A DNA stretch of 64,000 nucleotides from Neobacillus driksii (GTDB lineage: Bacteria; Bacillota; Bacilli; Bacillales; Cytobacillaceae), in the NCBI RefSeq assembly GCF_013409995.1, contig NZ_JACCBX010000008.1:1-64000 (forward strand), written 5' to 3'. Below, piece by piece: positions 52,291 through 61,890 of this stretch. Position 1 is the stretch's first letter, and every line of letters begins with the position of its first letter. A program made the translations under genes and the position numbers. The notes under the pieces were generated by a model. That model saw nothing but the letters and a program-made list of their open reading frames with translations. It did not search any database and had not been told where the DNA came from.

Positions 52291-52967
52291 TATGAGGTGA
52301 TTCTAAAGATAAGTGTCAGGCACCTTCTATTTTGGATGCATCAACTATTTAAATGCAACCAACTTTTCTTTCATTTCACTAGGAATTTAGATTCGTGTCT
52401 TATGAATAAAGCGGCTTTTTTCTTAGGTTATACTCCTCAACTTACCTCACAGTTAATTCAAAAAGAAGCAGCGATGCCTTGCTTAGGGATCACCGCCATT
52501 AGTTAAAAATGATTAAGAGTATACTCCTACTAATATTTAGTTCCATTGAAATCAGAAATTTTAAAAATTTTTATTCATCTTTTAAATGTAATAAGTTGCT
52601 TTGCAATTACCCACGGTACCTCTGGGTACTGTTGTTCCAAGTGCATCTGTAAATACCCTACTTTATTTTCAATTTGCAAATCAATCCAGTAAGGATCTAC
52701 CACATAAAAGATACTAAAAGAAATCAGATAAACAACAGACAATCCCTGAATAATTTTCCTCCATTCATTTTCCTCTCAAAATGAAGATACCGATAAATAG
52801 ACAAATTACCAGACATTTCTTCCGGTTTTAATACCGTTGTGGATTCCAATTTTCTGAAAGGTTTTTAACTAAGAGAGTCAAATTGTTTGAATATTTTTAA
52901 AAAAACACAAATTTTCCTAAAAAAAACCTATGCTAAATAATTTTTTAGACTTTTATAATTAAAATCA

Positions 52968-52982
52968 TTGGAAACGTTTACA
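52968..52982 (+). promoter_or_regulatory. cre site for CcpA before the large secreted hydrolase
   Basis: TTGGAAACGTTTACA fits WTGNAANCGNWNNCW at every position. It lies 9 bp downstream of a TATAAT (52954-52959), so CcpA bound here should block transcription when a preferred sugar is present. Confidence 0.75.
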
Positions 52983-53069
52983 CCAAAAAAATGAAATTAG
53001 TTTCTAATATATGGGGGTGTGATTGTTACATACAGTTTAAACGAAGAAAAAAAAACAAGGAGGGATATT

Positions 53070-56000
53070 ATGAAAATTGGTAAAAAGGTTACCAAAGCTG
53101 TTCTTTCAGCAACATTGTTATTTGGGCTTCTTAGTGGCGGAAGCCTCTCGGCAACGGCAGCGAAACATAGTGACCTGCGAGTACAGTCTGCAGTAGTAAA
53201 TGCAGATGCACACAAAGATTTCGGTAAAATAAAGAAATCTATACAAACAATTCCATCAATTAAAGAAATTCCTTATGGTGATGGCATGACTTTCCACAGC
53301 GAGCCTACTAATATTAGTCACCCATTTAGCTCCATGTATAGTTCCAGTGGCCATGTAGACATTTGGAATGACTACGGCTACGAAGAAAAGGAGTTTTTCC
53401 AGTCCGGCAAAGGTAATATTTATAGCATCAATAAGAAGGATGATCCATATATCATATCCTCGAACAATGATTACACGACAAGACTTTTAGTAAGATATCC
53501 ACAAGATCCTTCTAAATTCTCTGGTCGAGTATATGTAGATATTCTAAATGCTTCCAGCGGTGTCGACTTAGAAGATACTTGGGGCAGAAGTTATGATTGG
53601 TATATGAATGAGGGACATGCTTATATTGGTATAACTTCGAAAACCAATACCGTTAATGCATTAAAGAAATTCGACGTTACAAGATATGCAGACTTAAACT
53701 GGAAGGTAAATGGTAAAGATGAAAACGGTCTGTTCTGGGACATGCTTTCCCAATTAGGCTCTAAACTGCGCAGCAATAGTGCTGGCGACCTATTAGGCGG
53801 GCTAGAACCAGAAAATGTTTACTTAACAGGTCAAAGCCAATCAGGAATGTATTTAAATACTTACATCACCTTATTTGATGATATCCTTGGAAATTCCTAT
53901 AAAGGAAAGCCCATGTTTGACGGATATATGAATCTAGTCGGACCTGGAACAACCTATGTAAATTCGGGTGGACCACAACCTAGTACTACCTATTCAGATA
54001 CGAGTGTCCCTTATATGGTAATCATGTCTGAATTTGAACACAAGTTTGCTAACTTACCAGGAATGCCTGGGATATCTGATATGGCAGAATATGAAAGAAA
54101 GCCAGACTCTTCTACTGCAAAAAACAAGTTTAGATTTTATGAAGTAGCTGGTACTCCGCATACTGACCCTACCCTAGCGGTTATTCCGAACAGTGCTGAA
54201 ATTGCTCTTGGTAACGGTACTGGCAGACCGCCAAAGGAATATGACCCGGGTAATTATGAAAGCGATTTAAATCTCCAAATCTATGTAAATGCTGCACAGG
54301 AAAACATGCATAAATGGGCAACTGAGGGGGTCCCTGCTCCATCTGCTGAAGATAAATGGATTAACTTTAATGAAACTACTACAAATGGCAAAACAGTATA
54401 TACTCCAAAAACAGATGAACACGGAAATGCATTAGGCGGCATTCGTGCACCACAAATGGAGTATCCAATTGCAACGTACTTTGCCAGCAGAAATGGACTT
54501 CCTTTTGAATCAAATGGCAGCATGGTCTTCTTTACGGCTGATAAAATCGCAGAATTGTATCCTGATTATGATCAAGATTACAAGAAGCCGTTTATTAAAC
54601 AAGCTCAAAAACTATTGGATGAAGGCTATATTTTACAAGAAGGCTTTGACAAGCTTGTCAATTATGCAGAGGAAAAGAAAGGCTTTGGCGGACCTGATGC
54701 TGAAAAAATTTACGCAATCGCCAATGAAAAGCCAACCAAAATCGTGGAAAAGCCTTTTGATTATGAAGCGATTGGTTTCCACCAAGAAGAACCAGATGTT
54801 GCGGCAAATCCACACCTAAGCCACCCTTATAATTCTATGCTGGATTCAGTCGGCGCTGTCGACATTTGGGGGGACTATGATTATACCGAAAAGGAATTTT
54901 TTCTATCAGGGAATGCCAATGTTTATGAGTTAGGAAAAGTTGAAGGTAATGATGTTCCAACGATCAAATCCGGACCACATGATTATACAAACAGAATCAT
55001 TGTGCGGATGCCTAAGGATATGAAAGATTTCTCCGGAGCAGTTTATATCGATATTCTCAATGCCTCCAATAATTCTGATATGGAAGATACATGGAGAAGA
55101 AGCTGGGAATATTACATGGAAAATGGGCATGCTTATATTGGCATAACATCTAAAAATGTAAATGTAACTGCGTTGAAAAAGTTTGATCCTGTACGGTATT
55201 CAGACATTGATTGGGAAGCTGATAAGCCTGGAGTTTACGAAAATGGTCTATTCTGGGATATGCTGTCACAGTTGGGTGTCGCACTAAATGACAAAGAACA
55301 AAGCGAGCAAATCCTTGGAACCAAACCTGAATTTGTATTCCTTGGAGGCCAAAGCCAATCTGGTATGTATTTGAATACGTATACCAATGTGTTCCAGCCA
55401 TACTTGTATAATGCAAAAGCAAAAGAATACATGTTTGATGGCTATTATAATTGGGTTGGAGCGATTCCAACTGCGATTCAGCCAACAGCGGTAATTCCAA
55501 CCGCAAATGACCCAAGTCCGAAATCCATTTATAAGGCAATGGGTGTTCCGACCATGGTAGTTATGTCGCAAGCCGAATTTGGATTCAAAGAAGGTGCAGG
55601 TCTATTCCCTTCTTATAAAACCAAAAAGGACCAAAACAGTGAGCATGATATCTTCAGACTTTATGAAGTATCAGGTGCACCTCACTCAGATGCCATCTCA
55701 CCGATCATTCAAAACAATGATGCACTTGTTAAGGCTGGGGTAAATCCAAGAAAATACCCGACCAGCTCGCTGCCAAATACTATTAAGAGTGATTTGCACA
55801 TTGATATGTTTGTAAGTGGTGCGATGCAAAATCTGTATGATTATGCAGTTGCAAGGAAAAATAATCCAAATGCAGATCCAAAGCAATACTTCCCTGCTGC
55901 TGACGATAAATGGATAAACGTTGATCCAGCAACAGGTAAATTCCCAAGAGATGATCATGGCAATGTTATAGGTGGTATCCGTCATCCTCTTGCTGATAAT

Positions 56001-56210
56001 CCATTAGCTACTTACATGGTGCAAAGTGATTTTATGACCATGTTTAGCGCTGACAAACTAAAAACGCTATATGGAACAAGGGAAAACTGGGTTAATAAAA
56101 TGAACGCTTCCGTTAATCAATTACTGATTGAGGACTTAATTCCTCAAACAGTTGCCGATTCCTACAAAAATGTAATTGCCAATAACCCAACATCTTGGGA
56201 TAAAAAATAA
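53070..56210 (+). CDS. Secreted double-domain alpha/beta hydrolase (Abhydrolase_10-like)
   Basis: 1046 residues. Signal peptide VLSATLLFGLLSGGSLSATA then A-AK. Two homologous halves of about 480 residues: the first from DGMTFHSEPTNISHPFSSMY, the second from GFHQEEPDVAANPHLSHPYN. Each contains VDIW..DY, RVYVDILNAS or AVYIDILNAS, EDTW.RS, GHAYIGITSK, ENGLFWDMLSQLG and the nucleophile motif LTGQSQSGMYLNTY or LGGQSQSGMYLNTY, and each has a PHxD motif (GTPHTDP, GAPHSDA) for the catalytic His. Both active sites therefore look intact. Substrate unknown. AAGGAGG 6 nt before ATG 53070; the frame opens at 53019. A cre site implies carbon control. Confidence 0.85.
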   Translation: MKIGKKVTKAVLSATLLFGLLSGGSLSATAAKHSDLRVQSAVVNADAHKDFGKIKKSIQTIPSIKEIPYGDGMTFHSEPTNISHPFSSMYSSSGHVDIWNDYGYEEKEFFQSGKGNIYSINKKDDPYIISSNNDYTTRLLVRYPQDPSKFSGRVYVDILNASSGVDLEDTWGRSYDWYMNEGHAYIGITSKTNTVNALKKFDVTRYADLNWKVNGKDENGLFWDMLSQLGSKLRSNSAGDLLGGLEPENVYLTGQSQSGMYLNTYITLFDDILGNSYKGKPMFDGYMNLVGPGTTYVNSGGPQPSTTYSDTSVPYMVIMSEFEHKFANLPGMPGISDMAEYERKPDSSTAKNKFRFYEVAGTPHTDPTLAVIPNSAEIALGNGTGRPPKEYDPGNYESDLNLQIYVNAAQENMHKWATEGVPAPSAEDKWINFNETTTNGKTVYTPKTDEHGNALGGIRAPQMEYPIATYFASRNGLPFESNGSMVFFTADKIAELYPDYDQDYKKPFIKQAQKLLDEGYILQEGFDKLVNYAEEKKGFGGPDAEKIYAIANEKPTKIVEKPFDYEAIGFHQEEPDVAANPHLSHPYNSMLDSVGAVDIWGDYDYTEKEFFLSGNANVYELGKVEGNDVPTIKSGPHDYTNRIIVRMPKDMKDFSGAVYIDILNASNNSDMEDTWRRSWEYYMENGHAYIGITSKNVNVTALKKFDPVRYSDIDWEADKPGVYENGLFWDMLSQLGVALNDKEQSEQILGTKPEFVFLGGQSQSGMYLNTYTNVFQPYLYNAKAKEYMFDGYYNWVGAIPTAIQPTAVIPTANDPSPKSIYKAMGVPTMVVMSQAEFGFKEGAGLFPSYKTKKDQNSEHDIFRLYEVSGAPHSDAISPIIQNNDALVKAGVNPRKYPTSSLPNTIKSDLHIDMFVSGAMQNLYDYAVARKNNPNADPKQYFPAADDKWINVDPATGKFPRDDHGNVIGGIRHPLADNPLATYMVQSDFMTMFSADKLKTLYGTRENWVNKMNASVNQLLIEDLIPQTVADSYKNVIANNPTSWDKK

Positions 56211-56316
56211 AATGAAGAAAAAAATGTATTCTTTGGTGTACATCTAAAATACGTACAACCAAATAAGCACATTTTGAGCAAAATAACGGTGCTGTCCGAT
56301 AAGTCCCTAAAATAAG

Positions 56317-56352
56317 GCAAGTGGAGAAAAACACACCGTTTTCTCCACTTGC
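56317..56352. terminator. Terminator of the large hydrolase gene
   Basis: GCAAGTGGAGAAAA and TTTTCTCCACTTGC form a perfect 14-bp stem, T-rich afterwards. Confidence 0.85.
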
Positions 56353-56423
56353 TCTTTGTATTATGATATCATCCTCTCAAAATACCCCACTTGTTAAAAC
56401 ATTCATGATCTATATAAATTCCC

Positions 56424-57023
56424 TTAAAAAATCCACCCCATTATTTGTTTTTCATGCAAACACCCATTAAATCCCCAGTTTGTCACATAATTCTCTCTGC
56501 TCCAGATATTGATTTTCCCCTCTTTTGCTAGATTCTCCTCCTTCCTAAATGTTTCAAGGTATTTATAGGGTGGATTCATGATAAAAGCCACTCGTGCGTA
56601 GCCCTCTTTTAGCAGCGTTCCTTGAATCGATTCTCCATCGACAAAAACATAGGCTAACAGTCGTCCGTAGGAATCTCTCATGTTTCCCTGTTCAAACTCC
56701 AAGGTTAACTTTCCGCTTTTCACTAGCTCGCTATTCCGTAAGAATGCTTCTTTTGCATAGAATTGGACACACGTATTTGGATTTTTCGACTCTGGTGTAT
56801 CGATCAATAAATAGCGTACCGTTTCCATATTTCCATTAACATTCACTTTAATGGTATCGCCATCAATGATATTTATTAACTTAACAGGAACTTCACTTCC
56901 TTTATTTTCAGTCATCTGAAGGGAGTTCTCTGGTGCAGTTTCTTCTTTTTGTGAAGGCATGGAATAGAATGCAATACAGGTAGCTGCTGCGATCATGGCA
57001 ATACCACCCTTTCGTTTTCTCAT
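56424..57023 (-). CDS. Secreted thermonuclease-like protein (SNase domain)
   Basis: 199 residues. Signal peptide or anchor KGGIAMIAAATCIAFYSM, then an SNase domain: NIIDGDTIKVNVNGNME, catalytic Arg and Glu in VRYLLIDTPESKNP, and second Arg in DSYGRLLAYVFVDG, matching Arg35, Glu43 and Arg87 of staphylococcal nuclease. Expected to be an active calcium-dependent nuclease outside the cell. ATG 57023 has GGGGGA 6 nt before it. Last gene of the series DnaD-DnaB-hypothetical-nuclease. Confidence 0.88.
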   Translation of the reverse strand: MRKRKGGIAMIAAATCIAFYSMPSQKEETAPENSLQMTENKGSEVPVKLINIIDGDTIKVNVNGNMETVRYLLIDTPESKNPNTCVQFYAKEAFLRNSELVKSGKLTLEFEQGNMRDSYGRLLAYVFVDGESIQGTLLKEGYARVAFIMNPPYKYLETFRKEENLAKEGKINIWSRENYVTNWGFNGCLHEKQIMGWIF

Positions 57024-57053
57024 AAATATTCCCCCTGGCATTCAAGTTCCTAT

Positions 57054-57479
57054 CTAATATGGCTTCACAAAAAACCCCGCTATGGCAGGAAAACACTTCC
57101 AATCCTTCTTCATATCCCGAAACGAAATCACATCATTTCCTCTAGCAATCTGAAAATCTAGTGAATATTCGTGACAGTTCAATGGGGTTAGATGGAATTT
57201 TTCGCAATAGAACTTGATGGCAGCTTGCTCGCTGGTTGCAAAGATAAATACAAAATCCTTTTGGTTCATCTTCAATGAGTAGACACGAATTTTATAAATG
57301 CCTAATACATTGTTTTGAATCATTTCCTTTACTATCTGATGATCAGCCTGTTCTAAGTTGATCTTAGTCATATCGTCATCCAATGATATTTTCTTCTCTA
57401 TTAGTAAATGATGAATATAGTGGGCCAATGCAGATTCTTCAAAACGTAAACTATCTAAGTAAGCGTCTTTTACAAGCAT
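57054..57479 (-). CDS. Conserved hypothetical protein (141 aa) of the replication module
   Basis: Not recognised by name. Soluble; begins MLVKDAYLDSLRFEESALAH and has KDFVFIFATSEQAAIKFYCE and LTPLNCHEYSLDFQIARGND. GAGGTG lies about 7 nt before ATG. Between the DnaB-like helicase gene (62-bp gap) and the nuclease gene (31-bp gap), same strand, so probably part of the same transcript. Confidence 0.65.
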   Translation of the reverse strand: MLVKDAYLDSLRFEESALAHYIHHLLIEKKISLDDDMTKINLEQADHQIVKEMIQNNVLGIYKIRVYSLKMNQKDFVFIFATSEQAAIKFYCEKFHLTPLNCHEYSLDFQIARGNDVISFRDMKKDWKCFPAIAGFFVKPY

Positions 57480-57540
57480 GTGGTTACACCTCGGTCATTT
57501 ATTTTTTAATGGCTATATGAATGTTCACAAGGAGGTGACA

Positions 57541-58785
57541 CTATTCCTTGTGGTCTTCTATTCTTCCTGTATGCTCGTTGTAATTCACTGCGATTGTTCC
57601 GACAGGACCATTGCGGTTTTTCGAAACAATGATTTCAAGGGCTTGATTCTCAGCTTCCTTGTCATAATACGCTTCACGATATAGGAACATTATGACATCC
57701 GCATCCTGTTCCACACTGCCCGATTCCCGAATATCAGACATCATTGGCCGTTTATTTGCCCTTGATTCAACCGATCGATTCAGCTGCGCCAAACAAATAA
57801 CGGGGCAATCAAAATCCTTCGCCATTGCTTTAAGAGATTTGGATATTTCCGTTACTTGTTGATGGGAATTCCCACCGTAAAATTGACCAGAATGGATCAA
57901 TGTTAGGTAATCGATAAAAAGGATTGGTTTCTTCTGTGGAAATTGATTCATCATTTTTCTCGTTTTCGCTCTCATTTCCGCAATCGTTTGTACGGACCCA
58001 TCAAAAATTTGAATATGCGTTTCAGTTAGATCTCCCATTACATCTGACCATTTATTCTTTTGCTCTTCACTTAGCATTCTTTTTGGATCTCGCATTTTTC
58101 CACGGTTAAATCCCCCTGTCGAAGCAACTAATCTGGAGGTTATTAGCTTTTCAGGCATTTCCAGGGAGAATAGTAGTGGTAAATAACCCGCCCAACCCGA
58201 CATTTTAGCAAAATGAAGCATGACATCGGTTTTTCCCATTGATGGTCTAGCTGCTAAGATGGTCACTTCTCCGCCCTGAAAGCCTCCCGTCACTTTATCA
58301 AGTTCTTTAATACCGGTTGTTGCACTTCTCAGCATTAGTGGATCCTCCCATGGTGCCTCATAAATATCTGATAACGCCTGCTGTAAGGAGGTGTGATCGT
58401 CCATCCTTGCTTGGTTAATTTTATCCAATTCTCCCATTACCTTAGCAATCTCCCAATCATTCATGGAGGCAATTGTTAAAATATTTCTCTTTTCCCGTTC
58501 CTTCCACAGATCAAGAATGAGCTTCTCCATTCCGTCAAACTTCACAAGATCCGCATACGATAACAGCTCAGAAAGGTAAGACATTCCACCTAGTGCATCA
58601 AGGTCGGGCAAAGTGGTAAACGTGATCAAATCAATATTCTTGCCGGCATGGGTTAACTCTAGCATTCTTCGCATGATATCTTTATGCCGTGTATTTTCCA
58701 GCTGTTCAGGCTGGATTACCGTATCCTTAAGCAGGTATTCCGCCTTCATCAAGCTTCCTAAAAATGCTTTTTCTGCTATACTCAT
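57541..58785 (-). CDS. DnaB-like replicative helicase paralogue
   Basis: 414 residues. N-terminal DnaB domain (SIAEKAFLGSLMKAEYLLKD) and a RecA-like C-terminal domain: Walker A ILAARPSMGKTDVMLHFAKM, FSLEMPEKLITSRLVAST (H1a/H2 region), Walker B KPILFIDYLTLIHSG, SKSLKAMAKDFDCPVICLAQ and the arginine-finger block LNRSVESRANKRPMMSDIRE. Shorter than chromosomal DnaB/DnaC (about 450), as in phage or accessory versions. Its ATG overlaps the stop of the DnaD-like gene (TGATG), so the two are translated together. Confidence 0.88.
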   Translation of the reverse strand: MSIAEKAFLGSLMKAEYLLKDTVIQPEQLENTRHKDIMRRMLELTHAGKNIDLITFTTLPDLDALGGMSYLSELLSYADLVKFDGMEKLILDLWKEREKRNILTIASMNDWEIAKVMGELDKINQARMDDHTSLQQALSDIYEAPWEDPLMLRSATTGIKELDKVTGGFQGGEVTILAARPSMGKTDVMLHFAKMSGWAGYLPLLFSLEMPEKLITSRLVASTGGFNRGKMRDPKRMLSEEQKNKWSDVMGDLTETHIQIFDGSVQTIAEMRAKTRKMMNQFPQKKPILFIDYLTLIHSGQFYGGNSHQQVTEISKSLKAMAKDFDCPVICLAQLNRSVESRANKRPMMSDIRESGSVEQDADVIMFLYREAYYDKEAENQALEIIVSKNRNGPVGTIAVNYNEHTGRIEDHKE

Positions 58786-59750
58786 CACTCTTCACCTCTC
58801 GTAAGATCAAGTTCAAATCGAGCAGGTATCGCTCTTCCGGAAGGAACACCTTGAGTTGATTGCTTTTGTCTTACAACGGGCTTTTGGTTTTCAAGGTAGG
58901 AATCAATTTCTTCAATGGTCAGTAACGATTCATTTTCCCAGTTTTTCAGAATTCCAACGACATAACTCAGCCTTCGCTTGTTATTGGCACAGGCAATATT
59001 CATCGCTTTTAAAATCATCGCTTTCGGCTGTAAAAAACTAGAGTCATCTAACCAAGCTAATAACTGCTGTTTCGCACTGACATTTGTAAAACCAAATCCA
59101 TTTGCATCCCAAAACTCGATAATTTCTTTCACATCGTTTCGACTCTGCTGCATAGGATTTCCGATGTCTAAATGATTCTCTAAATCTTGAAAAGGAGCAT
59201 TTTGATGTTGGTTTTCTATTTGTCTAGTAGAAACCACACCATCAACCTCTTCAAGGTCAAAATCTAAATATGTATCGTCTTCATCTTGATTGATATCCTC
59301 CTGGTCGTTAACCGTTATTTCGTGATCACAAAAAGATCTATACAAACTACGAATTTCCTGTTTCTCAATCGTTTCTGACACATATTGAATCAGTGAGGTA
59401 TCCTCTACTTTCTTTAATTCACTTATCATACAATCCATGACTGGTTTTCCTGCTTTATTCAGGTTGTCATTCCCCCAGCTTCTAATCGCAAGTTCTCTCG
59501 TCACAGGATTGTATCGAATTACCTTGTGATGGTGGGTGAAACGTTCCAGTAATGAATTAACAGTCTCCTTGGAAAACCCTAACTCAAATGATATTTGTCC
59601 TATGGTAATCTTATAGATTCCAATTTGAGTCGTATTTGGATTCGTAAGGATGTAAAGGTAAAATAACTTGTCCTCTGGCGTCATCTCTTCCAGAACAATC
59701 GGGTTCTTCCAAAATTCATTACGTACGATTCTAAACTTTGCCATCTTCAT
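58785..59750 (-). CDS. DnaD-like replication initiation protein
   Basis: 321 residues. N-terminal winged-helix region (FRIVRNEFWKNPIVLEEMTP to GISFELGFSKETVNSLLERF-like stretch), an acidic linker, and a C-terminal DnaD/DnaB2 domain: VKEIIEFWDANGFGFTNVSA, WLDDSSFLQPKAMILKAMNI and YVVGILKNWENESLLTIEEI. Such proteins remodel the origin and load the helicase. Together with the overlapping DnaB-like gene it forms an accessory replication module, as in phages or integrated elements. AAAGG 6 nt before ATG 59750; the frame opens at 59783. Confidence 0.85.
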   Translation of the reverse strand: MKMAKFRIVRNEFWKNPIVLEEMTPEDKLFYLYILTNPNTTQIGIYKITIGQISFELGFSKETVNSLLERFTHHHKVIRYNPVTRELAIRSWGNDNLNKAGKPVMDCMISELKKVEDTSLIQYVSETIEKQEIRSLYRSFCDHEITVNDQEDINQDEDDTYLDFDLEEVDGVVSTRQIENQHQNAPFQDLENHLDIGNPMQQSRNDVKEIIEFWDANGFGFTNVSAKQQLLAWLDDSSFLQPKAMILKAMNIACANNKRRLSYVVGILKNWENESLLTIEEIDSYLENQKPVVRQKQSTQGVPSGRAIPARFELDLTRGEE

Positions 59751-59938
59751 CACTAACCTTTCTTTACTTAAGAGTACTTTCACCCTGTATATATAGAAAA
59801 AGGAAGAAAACGGACAGGGTGATATTCCTTCAGATGTGAATGATTTGTGACAATGGAAATAAAGGTTCCTATGACTGTTGATTTAAACTCCATACAACTG
59901 ATCTGAATGGTTTGGCTACTCGATACATTTTTCATACA

Positions 59939-59982
59939 AAAACACTCACAAACATTGATAGTTCAACATTTGTGAGTGTTTT
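59939..59982. terminator. Strong bidirectional hairpin
   Basis: AAAACACTCACAAA and TTTGTGAGTGTTTT form a 14-bp stem with A- and T-runs. No gene ends directly at it. Confidence 0.75.
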
Positions 59983-60078
59983 AAAGTTAGTAAATATTCT
60001 TTTGTGAAAACAATATGTCAGCTTATTTTTATCTATTTGGATTTTTCTCTTATTTGGGTAAAAATCTTCTTGTTGTTG

Positions 60079-60113
60079 TTTTTCTTTTTCTTTTTCTTTT
60101 TCTTTTTCTTTTT
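60079..60113. repeat. Simple repeat (TTTTTC)n
   Basis: Six T5 blocks separated by single C, exact 6-bp period. Slippage-prone tract in a non-coding region. Confidence 0.95.
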
Positions 60114-60267
60114 GCCCACGTATCGTAAAATTTCCATGGACGTATCGTCAAACTCTTCAAATCCTTATCGATATAAAAAAAGACACTAGCACAATTTTTA
60201 ACCTTATTAGACGATAGAGAATAAACATCAGAAAATACGGTTATAACCCCCGTAAATGCAAAAAGGA

Positions 60268-60843
60268 TTATTTACCATTATTATAGTTAGCTAACCTTTC
60301 TCCAATCGGTGTAACGATCCCATCCATACTTATAGAATTCTTCTTTTTATGATATTCCTCTAAGTCATGTTCACTTTTATTGGTAGCCCATTGTTGAAGA
60401 GTATCTCGTTCACCATCGTATGAGTAGAACGGTACACTATATCCACATGATGTTTTTACTGTTTCAATCTTTGCATGTATAATTTGTCGAGCACCAGGAA
60501 GTATATCAAAATGTTTCGCCATATCAGTCCATTCTGGTGTGCCAGGTAATATCACATTACCGCTGCCATAAAGCCTTAAAATCATAGGAGGTCCTTCAAA
60601 AGCTAAAAACATAAAAGTAATTCTACCGTTTTCTTTTAAATGTGCACTTGTTTCATTTCCACTACCAGTTAAATCCAAATAAGCTACCTCATTTGAGGAA
60701 AAAATTCTTAATACATCATGACCTTTCGGTGAAATGTTAACATGACCATCTGCTGTTAGAGGTGCTGAACCAACGAAAAAAATCCGTTGTTTTCTTATAA
60801 ATTCTTCGTGTTTTGGAAGTATCGATGAATAAACAGTTCCCAT
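60268..60843 (-). CDS. Pyridoxamine 5'-phosphate oxidase family protein
   Basis: 191 residues, split-barrel flavin-binding type. Blocks: RIFFVGSAPLTADGHVNISP, KGHDVLRIFSSNEVAYLDLT, GSGNETSAHLKENGRITFMF and EGPPMILRLYGSGNVI; C-terminal CGYSVPFYSYDGERDTLQQW. Related proteins bind FMN or F420; the substrate is unknown. GGAGG 8 nt before ATG 60843. Monocistronic. Confidence 0.85.
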   Translation of the reverse strand: MGTVYSSILPKHEEFIRKQRIFFVGSAPLTADGHVNISPKGHDVLRIFSSNEVAYLDLTGSGNETSAHLKENGRITFMFLAFEGPPMILRLYGSGNVILPGTPEWTDMAKHFDILPGARQIIHAKIETVKTSCGYSVPFYSYDGERDTLQQWATNKSEHDLEEYHKKKNSISMDGIVTPIGERLANYNNGK

Positions 60844-61213
60844 ATTAAATTCCTCCTCATCTAACAAAAGTTAAAAATCATATTAGAACCTCCTAAAAGT
60901 TACAAGTCAGTACTAATAACATATTTTACCACAACCAAAACTATGTTACTTTACAATGTATCTCTTCAACTGCTCCGTAAGTAGTAATCTGTTATTCTAA
61001 TTAATATTCCGATCTATGACATCCTTGGCATTGTTTTCAACAATTTCACATTCCTTAAAAGTGATGTAATTGCAAAGCAAGTGGTTGGCAAAACTCCTTA
61101 TGAATTGGATGGTTCGTTACATGAAAAATTCCTTTATGATAGTTGTGATAATCTAAAAGTAAAAGAGTAAAACGAGTACATACAAGTAAATTCGATTAAA
61201 GGAGTCGATAAAT
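60844..61213. other. Intergenic region with a gene remnant
   Basis: Contains the orphan C-terminal coding fragment at 60988-61170. A weak match to one arm of the palindromic repeat is seen near 60960-60995. Confidence 0.5.
60988..61170 (+). pseudogene. C-terminal fragment of an unidentified protein
   Basis: An open stretch without a start codon reads INIPIYDILGIVFNNFTFLK then VVGKTPYELDGSLHEKFLYD and SCDNLKVKE, ending at TAA 61168-61170. It looks like real protein sequence, with the 5' part deleted. Family not recognised. Confidence 0.35.
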
Positions 61214-61669
61214 ATGACATGGACCATTGCACTTTCGGTATTACTCGGAATTGTGCTTAAAATGGTAATGAGTCCTCCAAGTGCAGTTGTGGAATGGATT
61301 TTTAGTAGATTTGCACTTCATCAAAAACTTAATTCAAAAGATGTTACTGTAACTTATATTGAAAAGCTCTTAGAAGAGGAAGAAAAAATTCGATTGATTG
61401 AAAATTTTAATGAAGCTACTTTTTTAAAACAATATGATATCTTTCCAGGCAAAGAAAATTTATTTTTACATCCAGAGACCAATGTTGCTCCATTTGTTAT
61501 CAATTTAAAAAGAGGGGAAAATGATAGTAGAATCTTTGTTTATTGTTTGACTGATTACGTGTATGTAGTCAAGCAGTCCTATAAGAAAGTAATTGCTTAT
61601 AATCTTAGATCTGAAAATCTACAAAATTCCACTTTATCTGACAGGGTTATAACTAAGGATGTAATATAA
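61214..61669 (+). CDS. yfmQ: YfmQ family protein
   Basis: 151 residues. N-terminal membrane helix (TWTIALSVLLGIVLKMVM), then VVEWIFSRFALHQKL, EKIRLIENFNEATFLKQYDI with FPGKENLFLHPETNVAPFVI, close to B. subtilis YfmQ. Function unknown. AAAGGAG lies about 8 nt before ATG. Confidence 0.85.
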   Translation: MTWTIALSVLLGIVLKMVMSPPSAVVEWIFSRFALHQKLNSKDVTVTYIEKLLEEEEKIRLIENFNEATFLKQYDIFPGKENLFLHPETNVAPFVINLKRGENDSRIFVYCLTDYVYVVKQSYKKVIAYNLRSENLQNSTLSDRVITKDVI

Positions 61670-61833
61670 GACAAAATTGATGTACAATAATATCCCAATA
61701 CCTTGTCATGTGCTCGCATACAAATAGAAGCTGTTCAGGATTTTTGAGCAGCTCTAATTTAATACTCCAATATAGCAGATCCACATACCATACAAACCTA
61801 CACCGAATGAAACCATGTTTACTTCAAAATAAA

Positions 61834-61860
61834 AAGAACCACGATTAAATCATGATTCTT
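61834..61860 (-). terminator. Terminator of the MocR-type gene
   Basis: AAGAATCATGATT and AATCGTGGTTCTT form a 13-bp stem (two weak pairs); minus strand continues TTTATTTTG. Confidence 0.8.
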
Positions 61861-61890
61861 GGTAAAGTAAAATATAAGCTGAAATTGCTG

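Larger units (their letters stand above)
51875..53069. other. Long intergenic region
   Basis: About 1.2 kb with no credible gene. Contains a possible small RNA with terminator near 52230-52290 and the cre site at 52968-52982 that serves the next gene. Confidence 0.55.
59751..60267. other. Intergenic region
   Basis: About 520 bp with the promoter area of the DnaD-DnaB unit, the hairpin at 59939 and the TTTTTC tract. No gene. Confidence 0.6.

Noticed and set aside
52303..52318. AGTGTCAGGCACC string as a dispersed repeat
   Set aside because: Seen once in this window, so no repeat can be shown here.
60004..60189. Plus-strand reading frame over the TTTTTC tract
   Set aside because: It is a run of Phe codons produced by the simple repeat and has no ribosome site.
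60958..60995. Further copy of the palindromic repeat
   Set aside because: Only CTTCAACTGCTCCGTAAGTA resembles one arm, with gaps; too weak to list.
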